Counted from the stretch's first letter, positions 1 through 8,276 are shown. The stretch is DNA of 64,000 bases from Caldilineaceae bacterium (GCA_022827195.1 JAJDTL010000018.1:185078-249077); one strand, 5' to 3'. Notes: a model not told the origin generated them from the sequence alone. Translations and numbers: made by a program.

Positions 1-1
1 C

Positions 2-142
2 GACAATCTCATGGGCGGCGGGTTTCACATCGAGAATCCCAACGCTGTCAGCTCCTGTGGTTGCGGCAGCAGTTTCCGCACCAATGGGGCCCCGGAAGGG
101 GCGGCGGCCGGCGCGGGCTGCGGTAGCGGCTGCGGGCACTAG
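2..142 (+). CDS. IscA/HesB-type iron-sulfur cluster carrier, C-terminal fragment
   Basis: Only the last 46 codons are in the window; the gene enters from the left edge in frame 2 and stops at TAG 140-142. The visible part reads [16 protein letters not shown] followed by SCGCGSSF, the C-terminal CGCG motif of A-type carriers (IscA/ErpA/SufA), whose cysteines bind the cluster being transferred. An unusual Gly/Ala/Cys-rich tail follows and ends GCGSGCGH, so two extra cysteines and a histidine lie beyond the normal end of the family. Identification rests on the CGCG context; which A-type subfamily it belongs to cannot be told from this fragment. Confidence 0.85.
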   Translation, partial: DNLMGGGFHIENPNAVSSCGCGSSFRTNGAPEGAAAGAGCGSGCGH

Positions 143-260
143 ACCGGGCAGAGCCAACACAAAAAGAGGACGGTTGGGACAGCTATCGCTTCGCCTTCGT
201 TTCCGAGATGGGACGGGTGCGACGGGCTGGCCCGCCCTACTCAGTGCAGGGACGATTCTC

Positions 261-653
261 GTGCAGGCCAAATACTACACTTTGGAACAGGCCAAAGCCG
301 CGCTGCCCCAAGTCAAAAAGTTGATGGGCCGGGTGCAGGAGGCGCGCTCCGAAATCATGCGGCTGCGGCCGGATGTGTGGCCTGTCCTGCAAAAGGCGGC
401 CAGCAACGGCGGCAACGCTGCGGCCGGCGAGGTCTATACCCATTTCCACAAGCTGGAGAGCGGCGTGAAGGGGATTCTGGAGATGGGCATCCTGGTCAAG
501 GACATCGATATGGGCCTGATCGATTTCCTTTCGATTCGAAACGGGCGCGAGGTCTATCTTTGTTGGAAGCACGGGGAGGACGAGCTGGCCTACTGGCACG
601 ATGTCAACGCCGGCTACGGAGGCCGGCAGCCGATCGATCCCGATGATTTCTGA
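261..653 (+). CDS. DUF2203 family protein
   Basis: A 130-residue protein starting at GTG 261. The open frame runs further upstream, but the family-like sequence begins at YYTLEQAKAALPQVK, directly after this GTG. The rest follows the DUF2203 pattern: a helical N-terminal half (KLMGRVQEARSEIMRL), then KLESGVKGILEMGILVKD, DIDMGLIDFLSIRNGREVYL and a C-terminal WKHGEDELAYWHDVNAGYGG rich in conserved aromatic and His residues. The biochemical role of the family is not established. It lies between the Fe-S carrier fragment and a rhodanese on the same strand, which hints at a sulfur or metal context but does not prove it. Confidence 0.8.
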   Translation: MQAKYYTLEQAKAALPQVKKLMGRVQEARSEIMRLRPDVWPVLQKAASNGGNAAAGEVYTHFHKLESGVKGILEMGILVKDIDMGLIDFLSIRNGREVYLCWKHGEDELAYWHDVNAGYGGRQPIDPDDF

Positions 654-740
654 GTGAACCCCTATTCAGTCGCCCCTGACCTGGTTCGGCGCCGCGCCAA
701 AGGAAGAGTACCGACAGCAAGAATTCAGCGAGTAAGCGAC

Positions 741-1112
741 ATGCCCAATCCCTATGGCGCCCCCGAAATCAGTGTGAAGGAAGTGCATGCGAAGCAGGAG
801 GGCGGCGAAGCGTTCATCCTGGTGGACGTGCGTGAACCAAATGAGTTGGAGCTGGCCAGCCTGCCGGAGGAAGCCTTCATCAGCATGCCGCTGAGCGACC
901 TGCGCGAACGGCGGCTTGAGGCTGTGCCGGATGCGCTGAACGAAAACAAGGATGCCGATGTCGTCGTGTTCTGCCACAAGGGTCTGCGCAGCGCACAGGT
1001 TACCGTCTTTCTGCGCCAGCAGGGCTGGAATAACGCGGTGAGCATGGCGGGGGGAATCGACTCCTGGGCCGAAGAGATCGACGAAACGGTTGGCCGGTAC
1101 AAGAGTATGTAG
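741..1112 (+). CDS. single-domain rhodanese-like sulfurtransferase
   Basis: 123 residues from ATG 741 (MPNPYGAPEISVKEVHAK). The first rhodanese segment is FILVDVREPNELELASLPE, and the active-site loop FCHKGLRSAQV gives the catalytic Cys in a CxxGxRS loop typical of GlpE/PspE-type single-domain enzymes that carry persulfide sulfur. The C-terminal VSMAGGIDSWAEEID is the usual final helix. The frame is open upstream to 654, but that extension lacks family sequence. Cytoplasmic; sulfur transfer is known for the family, and the acceptor is unknown here. The Fe-S carrier end at 2-142 makes a sulfur-trafficking role plausible. Confidence 0.85.
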   Translation: MPNPYGAPEISVKEVHAKQEGGEAFILVDVREPNELELASLPEEAFISMPLSDLRERRLEAVPDALNENKDADVVVFCHKGLRSAQVTVFLRQQGWNNAVSMAGGIDSWAEEIDETVGRYKSM

Positions 1113-1220
1113 CGGATGCGGGCTGCGCTCGCGGTAAAGTGGGATCGAGCAAGAACAGGCGTTGCGGCTGGGCCAGGCGGGTACCGGAAGTCCTGGCAGA
1201 TGTGAACTGAGGAGCATCGC

Positions 1221-2678
1221 GTGGGCACAAGCTGGCCCTGGAGTAAGGAACGCAAGAGCGACATCGTCTGGATCGACCTGGGCGACTTGGGCGACCTGGT
1301 CTATCCTCAGGGTCCCCACGAGCAGTGGCAAGACCACGGGCTTGGCTTGCTGCGCACCATTCTACACAAGAACGGGATCGAGACCGATATTGTCTCCACG
1401 CGTGCGGTCACCTCGTGGCGGCATCTGGCGCGCAATCTGTCGGGCTACAGAATGGCGCTGATGAATGTGCGGAGCTACACCTTTCCCGTCGGCCTTAAGG
1501 CGGCACGCATCTTCAAAGAGGTCAATCCCGGCGGCCTGGTTCTGGCCGGAGGAATGCACGCAACGGTTGCGCCCGAGGAAATGGAGGCCGAAGAGGTCTT
1601 CGACAGGATCTGCCAGGGCGCGGGCGAGGAAGTCATCGTAGAATTGGTGCGGGACCCGCTCAGTTTTCCGAGGGTGTTCCGCGGGCAGGGCTCCCGTTCG
1701 ATGTCCGAATGGCCGGCCATCGATCGCGAACTGTGGCCGAAACCGGCCGGCTGGAAGGATGCGCTGGCTCATCTGCGGCCGCGGCGCGCGGTTCGCGCTC
1801 TCAAACTGGCGCGCGGCTTCAACTGGCCGATGGAGCCGGAGTGCGGCTGGGGACCGCCGCCGGTAGCAACCATTATCACCAGCCGTGTCTGTCCGTGGCA
1901 ATGTGTATTCTGCAACGAGGCCTCATACATCCCCAACATGGGCCGGCGTCCGGTCAACATGATAATCGACGAGCTGAACGAGCTGGACGAGAAGTACGGC
2001 GTCGGGTCGGTTGTCATTCACGACTCAATGTTCCTTCAGAATCCGAAGTGGCTTCAGGAGTGGATCAAGGAGTACCCGCGCCGCGCCAACAAGGTCTGGC
2101 CCTACTGGGCCGCGGGGCGCGCTGACACCGTGCGCCAGTGGCCGGAGCTTTTCGAGTCGCTGGTGCGCGAGACGAATTGGAACCTGATCTCGATCGGTTT
2201 CGAGTCGGGCAGCGACCGAATCCTTAAGCTGCTCAACAAGGAGTGCACTGAGGAGGACAACGACTTCGCGATCGACCTGGTGAACCGTATCGGCGACGAT
2301 ATGGAGGCGGAGGGCAGGGAGCCGCCTGTCTTCTGGTCGAACATCATGCTCGGCATCCCCGGCGAAGCAGAGGAGGACGCCTTCAAGACGATGCGCATGG
2401 TAAAGCGAATGAAGCGCGTATTCCCGTCAATCTCCTACTATGCGCCCTATCCCGGTTCGGCGCTCGGCTTTCAGCTGATCGCCGAGGGCAAGAGCCTGAT
2501 GAGCAAGGACAACTACCACCGCTTCCCCGATGACGAGAAGGTCAAGGGGGTGAATTACGGCTTTTACCGCGAGCTCCTGGCCGGAAAATACGACGCCGAA
2601 GTAAACCGGGGCCTATCGGAGGAAGAGCGGGAGCGCGGCTACGCCGGGCTTTACCAGCAGGCGCTGGCAAAGGCGTAG
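1221..2678 (+). CDS. B12-binding-domain radical SAM enzyme
   Basis: 485 residues; GTG 1221 is preceded by GGAG at 1211-1214. Residues about 30-160 form a cobalamin-binding-like Rossmann domain (ALMNVRSYTFPVGLKAARIF, LVLAGGMHATVAPEE). The radical SAM core follows with CPWQCVFC, giving C224, C228 and C231 as the CX3CX2C ligands of the 4Fe-4S cluster that cleaves S-adenosylmethionine. Later core strands include ISIGFESGSDRILKLLNK and NIMLGIPGEAEEDAFKT. Such enzymes perform methylations or rearrangements on unactivated carbons; the substrate cannot be inferred. Two small genes follow in tight coupling and may be partners. Confidence 0.85.
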   Translation: MGTSWPWSKERKSDIVWIDLGDLGDLVYPQGPHEQWQDHGLGLLRTILHKNGIETDIVSTRAVTSWRHLARNLSGYRMALMNVRSYTFPVGLKAARIFKEVNPGGLVLAGGMHATVAPEEMEAEEVFDRICQGAGEEVIVELVRDPLSFPRVFRGQGSRSMSEWPAIDRELWPKPAGWKDALAHLRPRRAVRALKLARGFNWPMEPECGWGPPPVATIITSRVCPWQCVFCNEASYIPNMGRRPVNMIIDELNELDEKYGVGSVVIHDSMFLQNPKWLQEWIKEYPRRANKVWPYWAAGRADTVRQWPELFESLVRETNWNLISIGFESGSDRILKLLNKECTEEDNDFAIDLVNRIGDDMEAEGREPPVFWSNIMLGIPGEAEEDAFKTMRMVKRMKRVFPSISYYAPYPGSALGFQLIAEGKSLMSKDNYHRFPDDEKVKGVNYGFYRELLAGKYDAEVNRGLSEEERERGYAGLYQQALAKA

Positions 2679-2681
2679 CCC

Positions 2682-2888
2682 ATGAGCAGTTTTTCCAATC
2701 CCCACTTCATGTACCTCTTCGACATGACAAACGGCAAGAAAAAGCTCGCCTACGGCCAGAGCCCGGCGGACGCGCTGGAGATCCTGAGGATTCGGCTGTC
2801 CGAAGAGGAGATGGCGCAGATCAAGCCCGACCAGTATGTGAAGATCAGCCAGCGCAAGCTGCAGGAACACGTCGACGAGTTGGGATGA
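2682..2888 (+). CDS. small protein of unknown function, 68 aa
   Basis: I do not recognise this family. It starts 3 nt after the stop of the radical SAM gene and its TGA overlaps the next ATG (ATGA at 2885-2888), so the three genes almost certainly form one transcript with coupled translation. The protein has no Cys, no signal peptide and no membrane segment. The N-terminal half (FMYLFDMTNGKKKLAYGQSP) looks beta-rich, and the C-terminal half (EMAQIKPDQYVKISQRKLQE) is helical and charged. It could be a small partner or scaffold of the radical SAM enzyme, or simply a conserved neighbour. Confidence 0.65.
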   Translation: MSSFSNPHFMYLFDMTNGKKKLAYGQSPADALEILRIRLSEEEMAQIKPDQYVKISQRKLQEHVDELG

Positions 2889-3238
2889 ACCTCCGCTCCA
2901 TTCTTCGCCGCCGCTCGAATTCTCCCACGCACTACTCGCTATCCGCGCCGCAGGAGAATCTTCTTCTGGCCGTGCTTTCAGGGGCCACGCTCAAGTCCCA
3001 TCGCGACGTCGACGGCGCCAAAGAGTACCGGCTGCATCCCCTGGACGGCGATTCAGTCGACGTACCCGCGCAGATCGTGCGTTCGCTGGAGGAGAGGGGA
3101 TTACTGCTGAGCAATCAGAAGTTCCCCGCAGCGAGTCTGATCCTTTCGCAGAGCGGGCGTCGCTTTGCACAAGAGGCGCGGGAAGCTGCCGGTTCGAAGC
3201 CGCGAGCTGCAAAATCCGCCTCCACGCCTCGCCGCTGA
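2885..3238 (+). CDS. hypothetical basic protein, 117 aa
   Basis: The start ATG overlaps the stop of the preceding small gene by 4 nt. No family recognised. The N-terminus is Arg-rich (MNLRSILRRRSNSP). The middle (SAPQENLLLAVLSGATLKSH, then IVRSLEERGLLLSNQ and LILSQSGRRFAQEA) has the helix-turn-helix then wing-like strand rhythm seen in small winged-helix proteins; this is a weak resemblance only. The C-terminus is a Lys/Arg/Ala tail. It shares an operon with the B12-radical SAM gene. It converges with the DUF309 gene on the other strand, with 53 nt between them. Confidence 0.6.
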   Translation: MNLRSILRRRSNSPTHYSLSAPQENLLLAVLSGATLKSHRDVDGAKEYRLHPLDGDSVDVPAQIVRSLEERGLLLSNQKFPAASLILSQSGRRFAQEAREAAGSKPRAAKSASTPRR

Positions 3239-3291
3239 GTCACACATAGAAACCGGCCACATCACCTGGCGACGCCGGCCCCCCGCCTTCT

Positions 3292-4137
3292 TCAGGCTTC
3301 CCCCTCTTCGCCATGCTCCGGCAGGACGATGCCCAGCGCCTCCGGGGTCTGCGCCTCGTAAGGATTGTGGAAGGCGATCGTGGGAAACGCGTTTACGTCA
3401 ATGTCAACCGGTCCTTCGGCCTCTTGCACCGAGAGCCGGCGGTGGATGAGTTCCGCCGCGTCGCGCAGGGCGGCCACATCGATTCCCTGACAGTGTCCGT
3501 CGATGCCGCGCAGCTTGGGAAGGCCGCGACGAAACATTTTGAGCGCTCCGCGCCGGTTTCCCCGTTCAATCTGCAATAAGGCTACGCCAACCTGAAGGAT
3601 GCCCTGGTATACGTCGCGCACCGGGCGCTCTTCCTCGTTCCAGGCCAGTTCCAAGTACTCGTGCTGGTCGAAGAAACGTCGCTGGTTGAAGGCCAGAAAC
3701 CCCGCAACCGCGGCCCGGCTGGGCGGGTCGTTGCAGCCTTCAAGTTGCCGGGGCGGTGGATGAACATGGCGGTTGACGACGGCCACCAGCTCCTCCATCA
3801 TGCGGCTCCGCGCCCAGGCATGGTCGGCCCCGGCCTTGCGCGCCTTCTGAAGCGTCGCCGTGTCCACGTGGCTACCAAACGCGTAGATCGGCGTCTGGCG
3901 CGTGTGGGGTTTCATCTTGCACTGGCGAATCGCCGTCTCCCAGTCGCCAGACGTTTTCAGGTCGAGCAGGGCGAGCACGGGAAAGGTGCTCTCGACCGCG
4001 GCCACGAAGCGGCCCGCGGTCTCGATTGTGACCGGATCGCCGCCCGCGGCACGCACCACGTCCTCCAGCCGGACCGAGAAAAACAGGTCGGGCTCCAAAA
4101 TGACCACGGCCGGCCTTAACTCACCATTGACTGTCAT
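3292..4137 (-). CDS. pseudo-receiver domain fused to DUF309
   Basis: 281 residues from ATG 4137, preceded on the minus strand by GGGAGGGGGCTG as ribosome binding site. Residues about 8-120 resemble a response-regulator receiver: VVILEPDLFFSV as strand 1, LALLDLKTSGDW with a possible acceptor Asp, and KARKAGADHAWARS at the position where receivers normally carry a conserved Lys, which is missing. Residues about 140-220 are a DUF309 domain (FNQRRFFDQHEYLELAWNEE, then DVYQGILQVGVALLQIERGN and GALKMFRRGLPKL). The His/Glu pattern of DUF309 suggests metal binding, but the function is unknown. The lost Lys suggests a phosphorylation-independent receiver-like module. Confidence 0.75.
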   Translation of the reverse strand: MTVNGELRPAVVILEPDLFFSVRLEDVVRAAGGDPVTIETAGRFVAAVESTFPVLALLDLKTSGDWETAIRQCKMKPHTRQTPIYAFGSHVDTATLQKARKAGADHAWARSRMMEELVAVVNRHVHPPPRQLEGCNDPPSRAAVAGFLAFNQRRFFDQHEYLELAWNEEERPVRDVYQGILQVGVALLQIERGNRRGALKMFRRGLPKLRGIDGHCQGIDVAALRDAAELIHRRLSVQEAEGPVDIDVNAFPTIAFHNPYEAQTPEALGIVLPEHGEEGEA

Positions 4138-4332
4138 CAGCCCCCTCCCGGCGCGCCAGGCGCCGACCATCCACATTTGATCACAGCAGTTCGGTCCGGA
4201 GCGGCAAGCCAGGCAAACGGCTCGACAAAGTTGCGAAATCTCCGCGCTGCGCCGGCGACCAGGCTGCCACAGAATCTGCCCCCTTTCCAAGTCCGAACTA
4301 GGCCCCTTCTTTGTTAGAGTTTCCGGTCCCTC

Positions 4333-4341
4333 TGGTATACT
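4333..4341 (+). promoter_or_regulatory. extended -10 promoter for xseB
   Basis: TGG followed directly by TATACT (4336-4341) is an extended -10 element. A TTGTTA that could act as -35 lies 19 bp upstream. The start codon of xseB is 33 nt downstream, so transcription would begin near 4348. Read by eye only. Confidence 0.4.
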
Positions 4342-4374
4342 GGGACCAAACTCAAGACAGAAGGGAGGCACCCG

Positions 4375-4626
4375 ATGGGCGATGGAGAAGACAAGGCCGA
4401 GCAGATTGCCGAGCTATCCTACGAGGATAGCTACCGGCAGTTGCAGGAGGTCCTGGAAAGACTGGAGGCGGCCGATCTGCCGCTGGCAGAATCGCTCGAA
4501 CTTTACGAGTCTGGTATGAAGCTGGCCGCCCGTTGCGGCAAGCTCCTGGAGGAGGCCGAACTGCAGGTCAGGAAGTGGCAGCCTGACGGCACACTGGTTG
4601 AGTTCGGCGCCGACCAGGAGCAATGA
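4375..4626 (+). CDS. xseB: exodeoxyribonuclease VII small subunit
   Basis: 83 residues, a normal length for XseB. ATG 4375 is preceded by GGGAGG at a good distance. The family signature is clear: SYEDSYRQLQEVLERLEAAD, then LPLAESLELYESGMKLAARC and GKLLEEAELQVRKW, a helical hairpin that binds the large XseA subunit. ExoVII degrades single-stranded DNA from both ends in repair. XseA is not in this window, so the subunits are not encoded side by side as in many bacteria. The next gene starts 4 nt after the stop, suggesting co-transcription. Confidence 0.92.
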   Translation: MGDGEDKAEQIAELSYEDSYRQLQEVLERLEAADLPLAESLELYESGMKLAARCGKLLEEAELQVRKWQPDGTLVEFGADQEQ

Positions 4627-4630
4627 GCCG

Positions 4631-5077
4631 ATGCAACTCCTTGGTTCCGCGTCGATTCTCTGGCTGCCTCTGAGCGCGGGCCTCCTCGTTCAGCTCTACA
4701 AGTTTTTCTTCGAGTGGATAAAGCGGCGCGATTTCGACCTCCGTGTGCTCGCCCGCGCCGGCGGTATGCCCAGCAGCCACGCGGCCATGGTCTGCAGCCT
4801 CGTCTCGGCAATTGGCTATCGTACCGGGCCGCGCAGCGATCTTTTTGCCCTGGCCGCCCTCTTTGCGCTCATCGTGATGTACGATGCCACGGGCGTGCGT
4901 CAGGCTGCCGGCAAACAGGCCGTGGTCCTGAATCAGATTCTTCGCGAGCTGTTCTCTGGCCAGCCTGTCAGCGAAGAAGAGTTGAAGGAGCTGATCGGTC
5001 ACTCGCCCACCGAGGTCTACGTCGGCGCACTCGTCGGCGTACTCTATACCGTACTCTGGTTCCAGCTAGCCTCTTAA
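4631..5077 (+). CDS. divergent PAP2 family (DUF212) membrane protein
   Basis: 148 residues from ATG 4631, 4 nt after xseB. The sequence RAGGMPSSHAAMVCSLVSAIG carries the PSSH motif of the DUF212 / divergent PAP2 family, and VMYDATGVRQAAGKQAVVLN is the second conserved block. Hydrophobic segments at about 5-20, 55-90 and 128-146 indicate an integral membrane protein. Family members are proposed lipid phosphatases related to acid phosphatase / vanadium haloperoxidase, but activity is poorly studied. It converges with the M20 dipeptidase gene, with only 45 nt between. Confidence 0.85.
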   Translation: MQLLGSASILWLPLSAGLLVQLYKFFFEWIKRRDFDLRVLARAGGMPSSHAAMVCSLVSAIGYRTGPRSDLFALAALFALIVMYDATGVRQAAGKQAVVLNQILRELFSGQPVSEEELKELIGHSPTEVYVGALVGVLYTVLWFQLAS

Positions 5078-5122
5078 CGTCTCTGCCCGCGTTTCCTCCT
5101 GAATTCTGCCGGCTCCTTCCAG

Positions 5123-6490
5123 CTACTTCCCCAGCTCCTCCAGCAGCCGGACGTATGCCCGTTGGCTCTTGCGGAAGCTGGCCAGGCGAAAGAACTCATC
5201 GGGCGCGTGGTAGTTTTCGTCTTCGATGCCGAATCCAAAGCCGATGGTGTCGATGCCGAGCTGCTCCAGGAACACGCCCGTTATCGGGATGCTGCCGCCG
5301 CTCCGTGTCTGGTAGGGCTCCCTCCCATAGAATTCCGTCAGGACCGCGGCCGCGGCCCGGTTACCCCAGTGGTCGGCCGCGATACTGTAGGGCCGCCCGC
5401 GTATCGACAGAGGGTTGACCTCGACCCTGACGCCCGGCGGCGCATGCTGCGCGACATGCTCTTCCAGCAAGCCGATGATGCGCTCCGGGTCCTGGTCCGC
5501 GACCAGGCGGCAGGTAATCTTCGCGTGCGCCGCGTTGGGCAGCACTGTCTTGATCCCGTCCTCCTGGAAGCCGCCCCAGATGCCGTTCATCTCCAGGGTC
5601 GGCCGCACCCAGCCGCGCTCGCGGTTGGTGTAACCGGGCTCGCCGAACTCCTCATCCAATCCGACTTCGCACAGGTATTCGTCGCGATCGAAGGGCACGC
5701 GCGCAATCGCGGCGCGTTCCACCTCCGTCAACGCCGCCACGTCGTCGTAAAATCCCTCGACCGCCACGGTTCCATCCGCCCGACGTAAGGAGCCGAGAAT
5801 CTGCGTGAGCGCGTGGATCGGATTCTGGATGCGGCCGCCGTGCAGCCCCGAATGGAGGTCGGTCGAGGCGCCGTGGACGTCGATCTGCACACCGCAGATT
5901 CCTCGCAGGGACATGAGCAACAGCGGCTCGGTCTCGCTGAACTGGCCGCCGTCGGCGCTGACCGCGAGGTCGCTGGCGAAGCGCTCCACGTGCGCCGGCA
6001 TGAACTCCGGTATCTGCGGACTGCCAATCTCCTCCTGGCCTTCAAAGCAGAACTTCAGGTTGACCGGTGCGGCGCCCCCGCTGCGCAGCAGCGCCTCCAC
6101 CGCCAGAATCGGCGCCAGCATGTTTCCCTTGTCGTCCGACGCGCCGCGTGCATAGACGCGTCCATCAACGACCGTCGGTTCGAAGGGCGGATGTGTCCAA
6201 AGTTCGACAGGGTCCACCGGTTGCACGTCAAAGTGCCCGTAGACTAGAATCGTCGGTTTGCCTTCGGCGTGGAGCCAGTCACCGTAGACCACCGGATGGC
6301 CCCCGGTCGGCAACACCTCCACGTTTTCGGCGCCAGCCGAACTCAGACGCTGCGCTACCCACTGCCCGGCGCGGGCGACATCCTCAGCCCGCTCCGGCAG
6401 GGCGGAGATGCTAGGAATACGCAGAAAATCGAGCAACTCGTCGAGATAACGGTCCTGGTTGCCATCGAGATAGGTACGGTAGGCGTTCAT
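5123..6490 (-). CDS. M20 family dipeptidase
   Basis: 455 residues from ATG 6490; AGGAGG lies 10 nt upstream, which favours this ATG over an in-frame TTG nine bases before it. M20 motifs are present: YGHFDVQP with metal ligand H86 and D88, ARGASDDKGNML with the bridging Asp, and FEGQEEIGSP with the catalytic Glu pair. RSGGSIPITGVF and the C-terminal NYHAPDEFF provide the last ligand region. This is the dipeptidase/CNDP-like branch (zinc aminoacyl dipeptide hydrolases), cytoplasmic since there is no signal peptide. The lid domain lies near residues 195-330. Monocistronic on the minus strand. Confidence 0.9.
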   Translation of the reverse strand: MNAYRTYLDGNQDRYLDELLDFLRIPSISALPERAEDVARAGQWVAQRLSSAGAENVEVLPTGGHPVVYGDWLHAEGKPTILVYGHFDVQPVDPVELWTHPPFEPTVVDGRVYARGASDDKGNMLAPILAVEALLRSGGAAPVNLKFCFEGQEEIGSPQIPEFMPAHVERFASDLAVSADGGQFSETEPLLLMSLRGICGVQIDVHGASTDLHSGLHGGRIQNPIHALTQILGSLRRADGTVAVEGFYDDVAALTEVERAAIARVPFDRDEYLCEVGLDEEFGEPGYTNRERGWVRPTLEMNGIWGGFQEDGIKTVLPNAAHAKITCRLVADQDPERIIGLLEEHVAQHAPPGVRVEVNPLSIRGRPYSIAADHWGNRAAAAVLTEFYGREPYQTRSGGSIPITGVFLEQLGIDTIGFGFGIEDENYHAPDEFFRLASFRKSQRAYVRLLEELGK

Positions 6491-6686
6491 GCCCGGCAAT
6501 CCTCCTTGTTGGCATCGGCGGGGCGCGAGCCGAATTCTACAGTAGGGCAGTTGTGTTCGTCAAAGGAATCACAGTGCGGAAGGCGTGCCGGGACAGGGCC
6601 CACTTCCTTTCAGCGCGTGCACCTTTTGCGGTACAATTCTGCCGCGTCGCCTTACTTTTTGGCACCGCTCCCAGAGAGAATTCCAG

Positions 6687-7061
6687 ATGAAGTCGCCCAA
6701 CGAATGCACGACCCTAGCGGAGATCCGTTCTGAAATCGACCGGCTTGATCGTGCCGTAGTTGAGGCCATTGGCCAGCGGAGGGAGTATGTCCGCGCTGCA
6801 AGTAGGTTCAAGCGAAGCGAGAGCGAGGTTCAGGCCCCGGACCGGCAGCGCAAAATGCTCGCAGCACGGCGGTCGTGGGCCAAGGAAGAAGGCGCGGACC
6901 CGGACCTCGTCGAGGCCCTCTTTCGCGAGATCGTCGCTCACTTCATTGCCGTCGAAATGACCGAGTTTTCTGGACCGGAAGCTGAACCGACTTTGAACCC
7001 TCATCAGCCGCCGTCAGATAAGGCGGCTTCCGGTGACCCCCGTGGCAAAGCCAGCGCCTGA
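6687..7061 (+). CDS. AroQ-type chorismate mutase
   Basis: 124 residues from ATG 6687, where family sequence begins. TLAEIRSEIDRLDRAVVEAIGQR is the first long helix of AroQ-class enzymes, with the active-site Arg and the Asp/Arg pair. YVRAASRFK corresponds to the substrate-binding Lys helix, and DRQRKMLAARRSWA to the next helix with Arg. It converts chorismate to prephenate or, in the PchB branch, cleaves isochorismate; length and spacing fit either. The last 40 residues are a disordered Pro/Gly/Ser tail. The next gene overlaps its end by 29 nt. Confidence 0.85.
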   Translation: MKSPNECTTLAEIRSEIDRLDRAVVEAIGQRREYVRAASRFKRSESEVQAPDRQRKMLAARRSWAKEEGADPDLVEALFREIVAHFIAVEMTEFSGPEAEPTLNPHQPPSDKAASGDPRGKASA

Positions 7062-8238
7062 GAGGTGGGAAGGCGGGGACCCAAACGCCCGTGCACAACG
7101 CCTACGAAAGGGGTTGCGGGTCGCCCTGGTCCATGACTGGCTCAACCAGATGGGCGGCGCCGAAAACGTGCTCGAAGAGCTCGTTGGGCTCTTTCCCGGT
7201 GCGCCGGTCTTCACCAGTATGTACGGCCCCGAGAAAATGCCGGACGCTTACCGCGCCTGGCCTATTCACACTTCCTTTATGCAGAACCTGCCGGGCGTCA
7301 CCCAACGTCACCAGGCCTACCTGCCTCTCTATCCAGCCGCTTTTGCTGCGACCGACCTGAGCGGATTTGACCTGATCCTGAGCAACAAGAGCGGCTTTTG
7401 CCACGGTGTGCGATCCCGCCGGGGCGGGCGCAAGGCGCTTCACGTCTGCTATTGCCTGACTCCGACACGCTTCTTGTGGCTTTATGAACAGTATCGCGAT
7501 CGTGAACGGATCGGGGCCCTGCTGGACGCCGCGCTGAGACCGGTGTTGGCCCTCTTGCGGCGCTGGGACTATGCCGCCGCCCAGCGCGTCGATCACTTCA
7601 TCGCCATCAGCGGCGTAGTGCAGGAGCGAATTCGCCGCATTTACGGCCGCGAAAGCCTCGTGATACATCCGCCTGTCGACACCCAGCGCTTCACGCCTGA
7701 TCCATCAGTGTCAATCGGAAGCTACTTTTTGATTGTAAGCCGCCTCATCCCTTACAAACGCGTAGATTTGGCCATAGACGCATTCCGCGGCCTTCCCAAT
7801 GAAAAGCTCATCGTCGTCGGTTCAGGCCGTGACCGGACCGCACTAGAGTCGGCCGCCCCCGCCAATGTCACCTTCCTCGGCTGGCAGGCCGCCGACCGCC
7901 AGCTGGAGCTGGTTCGCGGCTGCAAGGCCTTCCTCTTTCCCGGCCTCGAAGACTTCGGCATCGCGCCCGTCGAAGCGATGAGCGCTGGCCGCCCAGTTAT
8001 CGCGTATCGCGGCGGTGGCGCGCTCGACACGGTCATTCCTGCGCGGACCGGCGTCTTCTTCGACGAACAGACGCCGGAATCGTTGCGCCACGCCATTGAG
8101 CAGTTCGATCCTCGCGCGTTCGACCCAGCCGCGTGCCGGGCCCAAGCCCAGACATTCAGCCAGGATTCATTTCGCCGCCGCATGCTGGAGACGCTGGACT
8201 CCCTCGTCGGCCTGACTGCCGCCGGCAGGCTGCGTTGA
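7033..8238 (+). CDS. GT4 family glycosyltransferase
   Basis: 401 residues from GTG 7033, overlapping the chorismate mutase gene; an in-frame GTG at 7042 is an alternative. The GT-B fold is evident: an N-terminal domain beginning VALVHDWLNQMGGAENVLEEL, a linker region HPPVDTQRFTPDP, and the C-terminal nucleotide-sugar domain YFLIVSRLIPYKRVDLAIDA through FPGLEDFGIAPVEAMSAGRP. The last carries the E-x7-E motif that binds the donor sugar nucleotide. Cytoplasmic or membrane-associated; likely mannosyl- or glucosyltransferase in envelope polysaccharide or glycolipid synthesis. Acceptor and donor cannot be named. Confidence 0.9.
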   Translation: MTPVAKPAPERWEGGDPNARAQRLRKGLRVALVHDWLNQMGGAENVLEELVGLFPGAPVFTSMYGPEKMPDAYRAWPIHTSFMQNLPGVTQRHQAYLPLYPAAFAATDLSGFDLILSNKSGFCHGVRSRRGGRKALHVCYCLTPTRFLWLYEQYRDRERIGALLDAALRPVLALLRRWDYAAAQRVDHFIAISGVVQERIRRIYGRESLVIHPPVDTQRFTPDPSVSIGSYFLIVSRLIPYKRVDLAIDAFRGLPNEKLIVVGSGRDRTALESAAPANVTFLGWQAADRQLELVRGCKAFLFPGLEDFGIAPVEAMSAGRPVIAYRGGGALDTVIPARTGVFFDEQTPESLRHAIEQFDPRAFDPAACRAQAQTFSQDSFRRRMLETLDSLVGLTAAGRLR

Positions 8239-8276
8239 ACGCGCCGTCCTGAACATTCAAGGATGGCATCGAAGAT

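Noticed and set aside
1113..1220. Cobalamin riboswitch ahead of the B12-radical SAM gene
   Set aside because: Only 108 bp are available, and no B12-box-like sequence (GCCACTG) is seen.
666..1337. Long open frame antisense to the rhodanese gene
   Set aside because: Shadow of the high-GC coding strand; it has no motif, whereas the plus strand encodes a clear rhodanese.
2682..2888. RiPP precursor peptide for the adjacent radical SAM enzyme
   Set aside because: No Cys/Ser/Thr-rich core, no leader-core boundary, and the enzyme has a B12 domain rather than a SPASM domain. Left as a small partner of unknown role.
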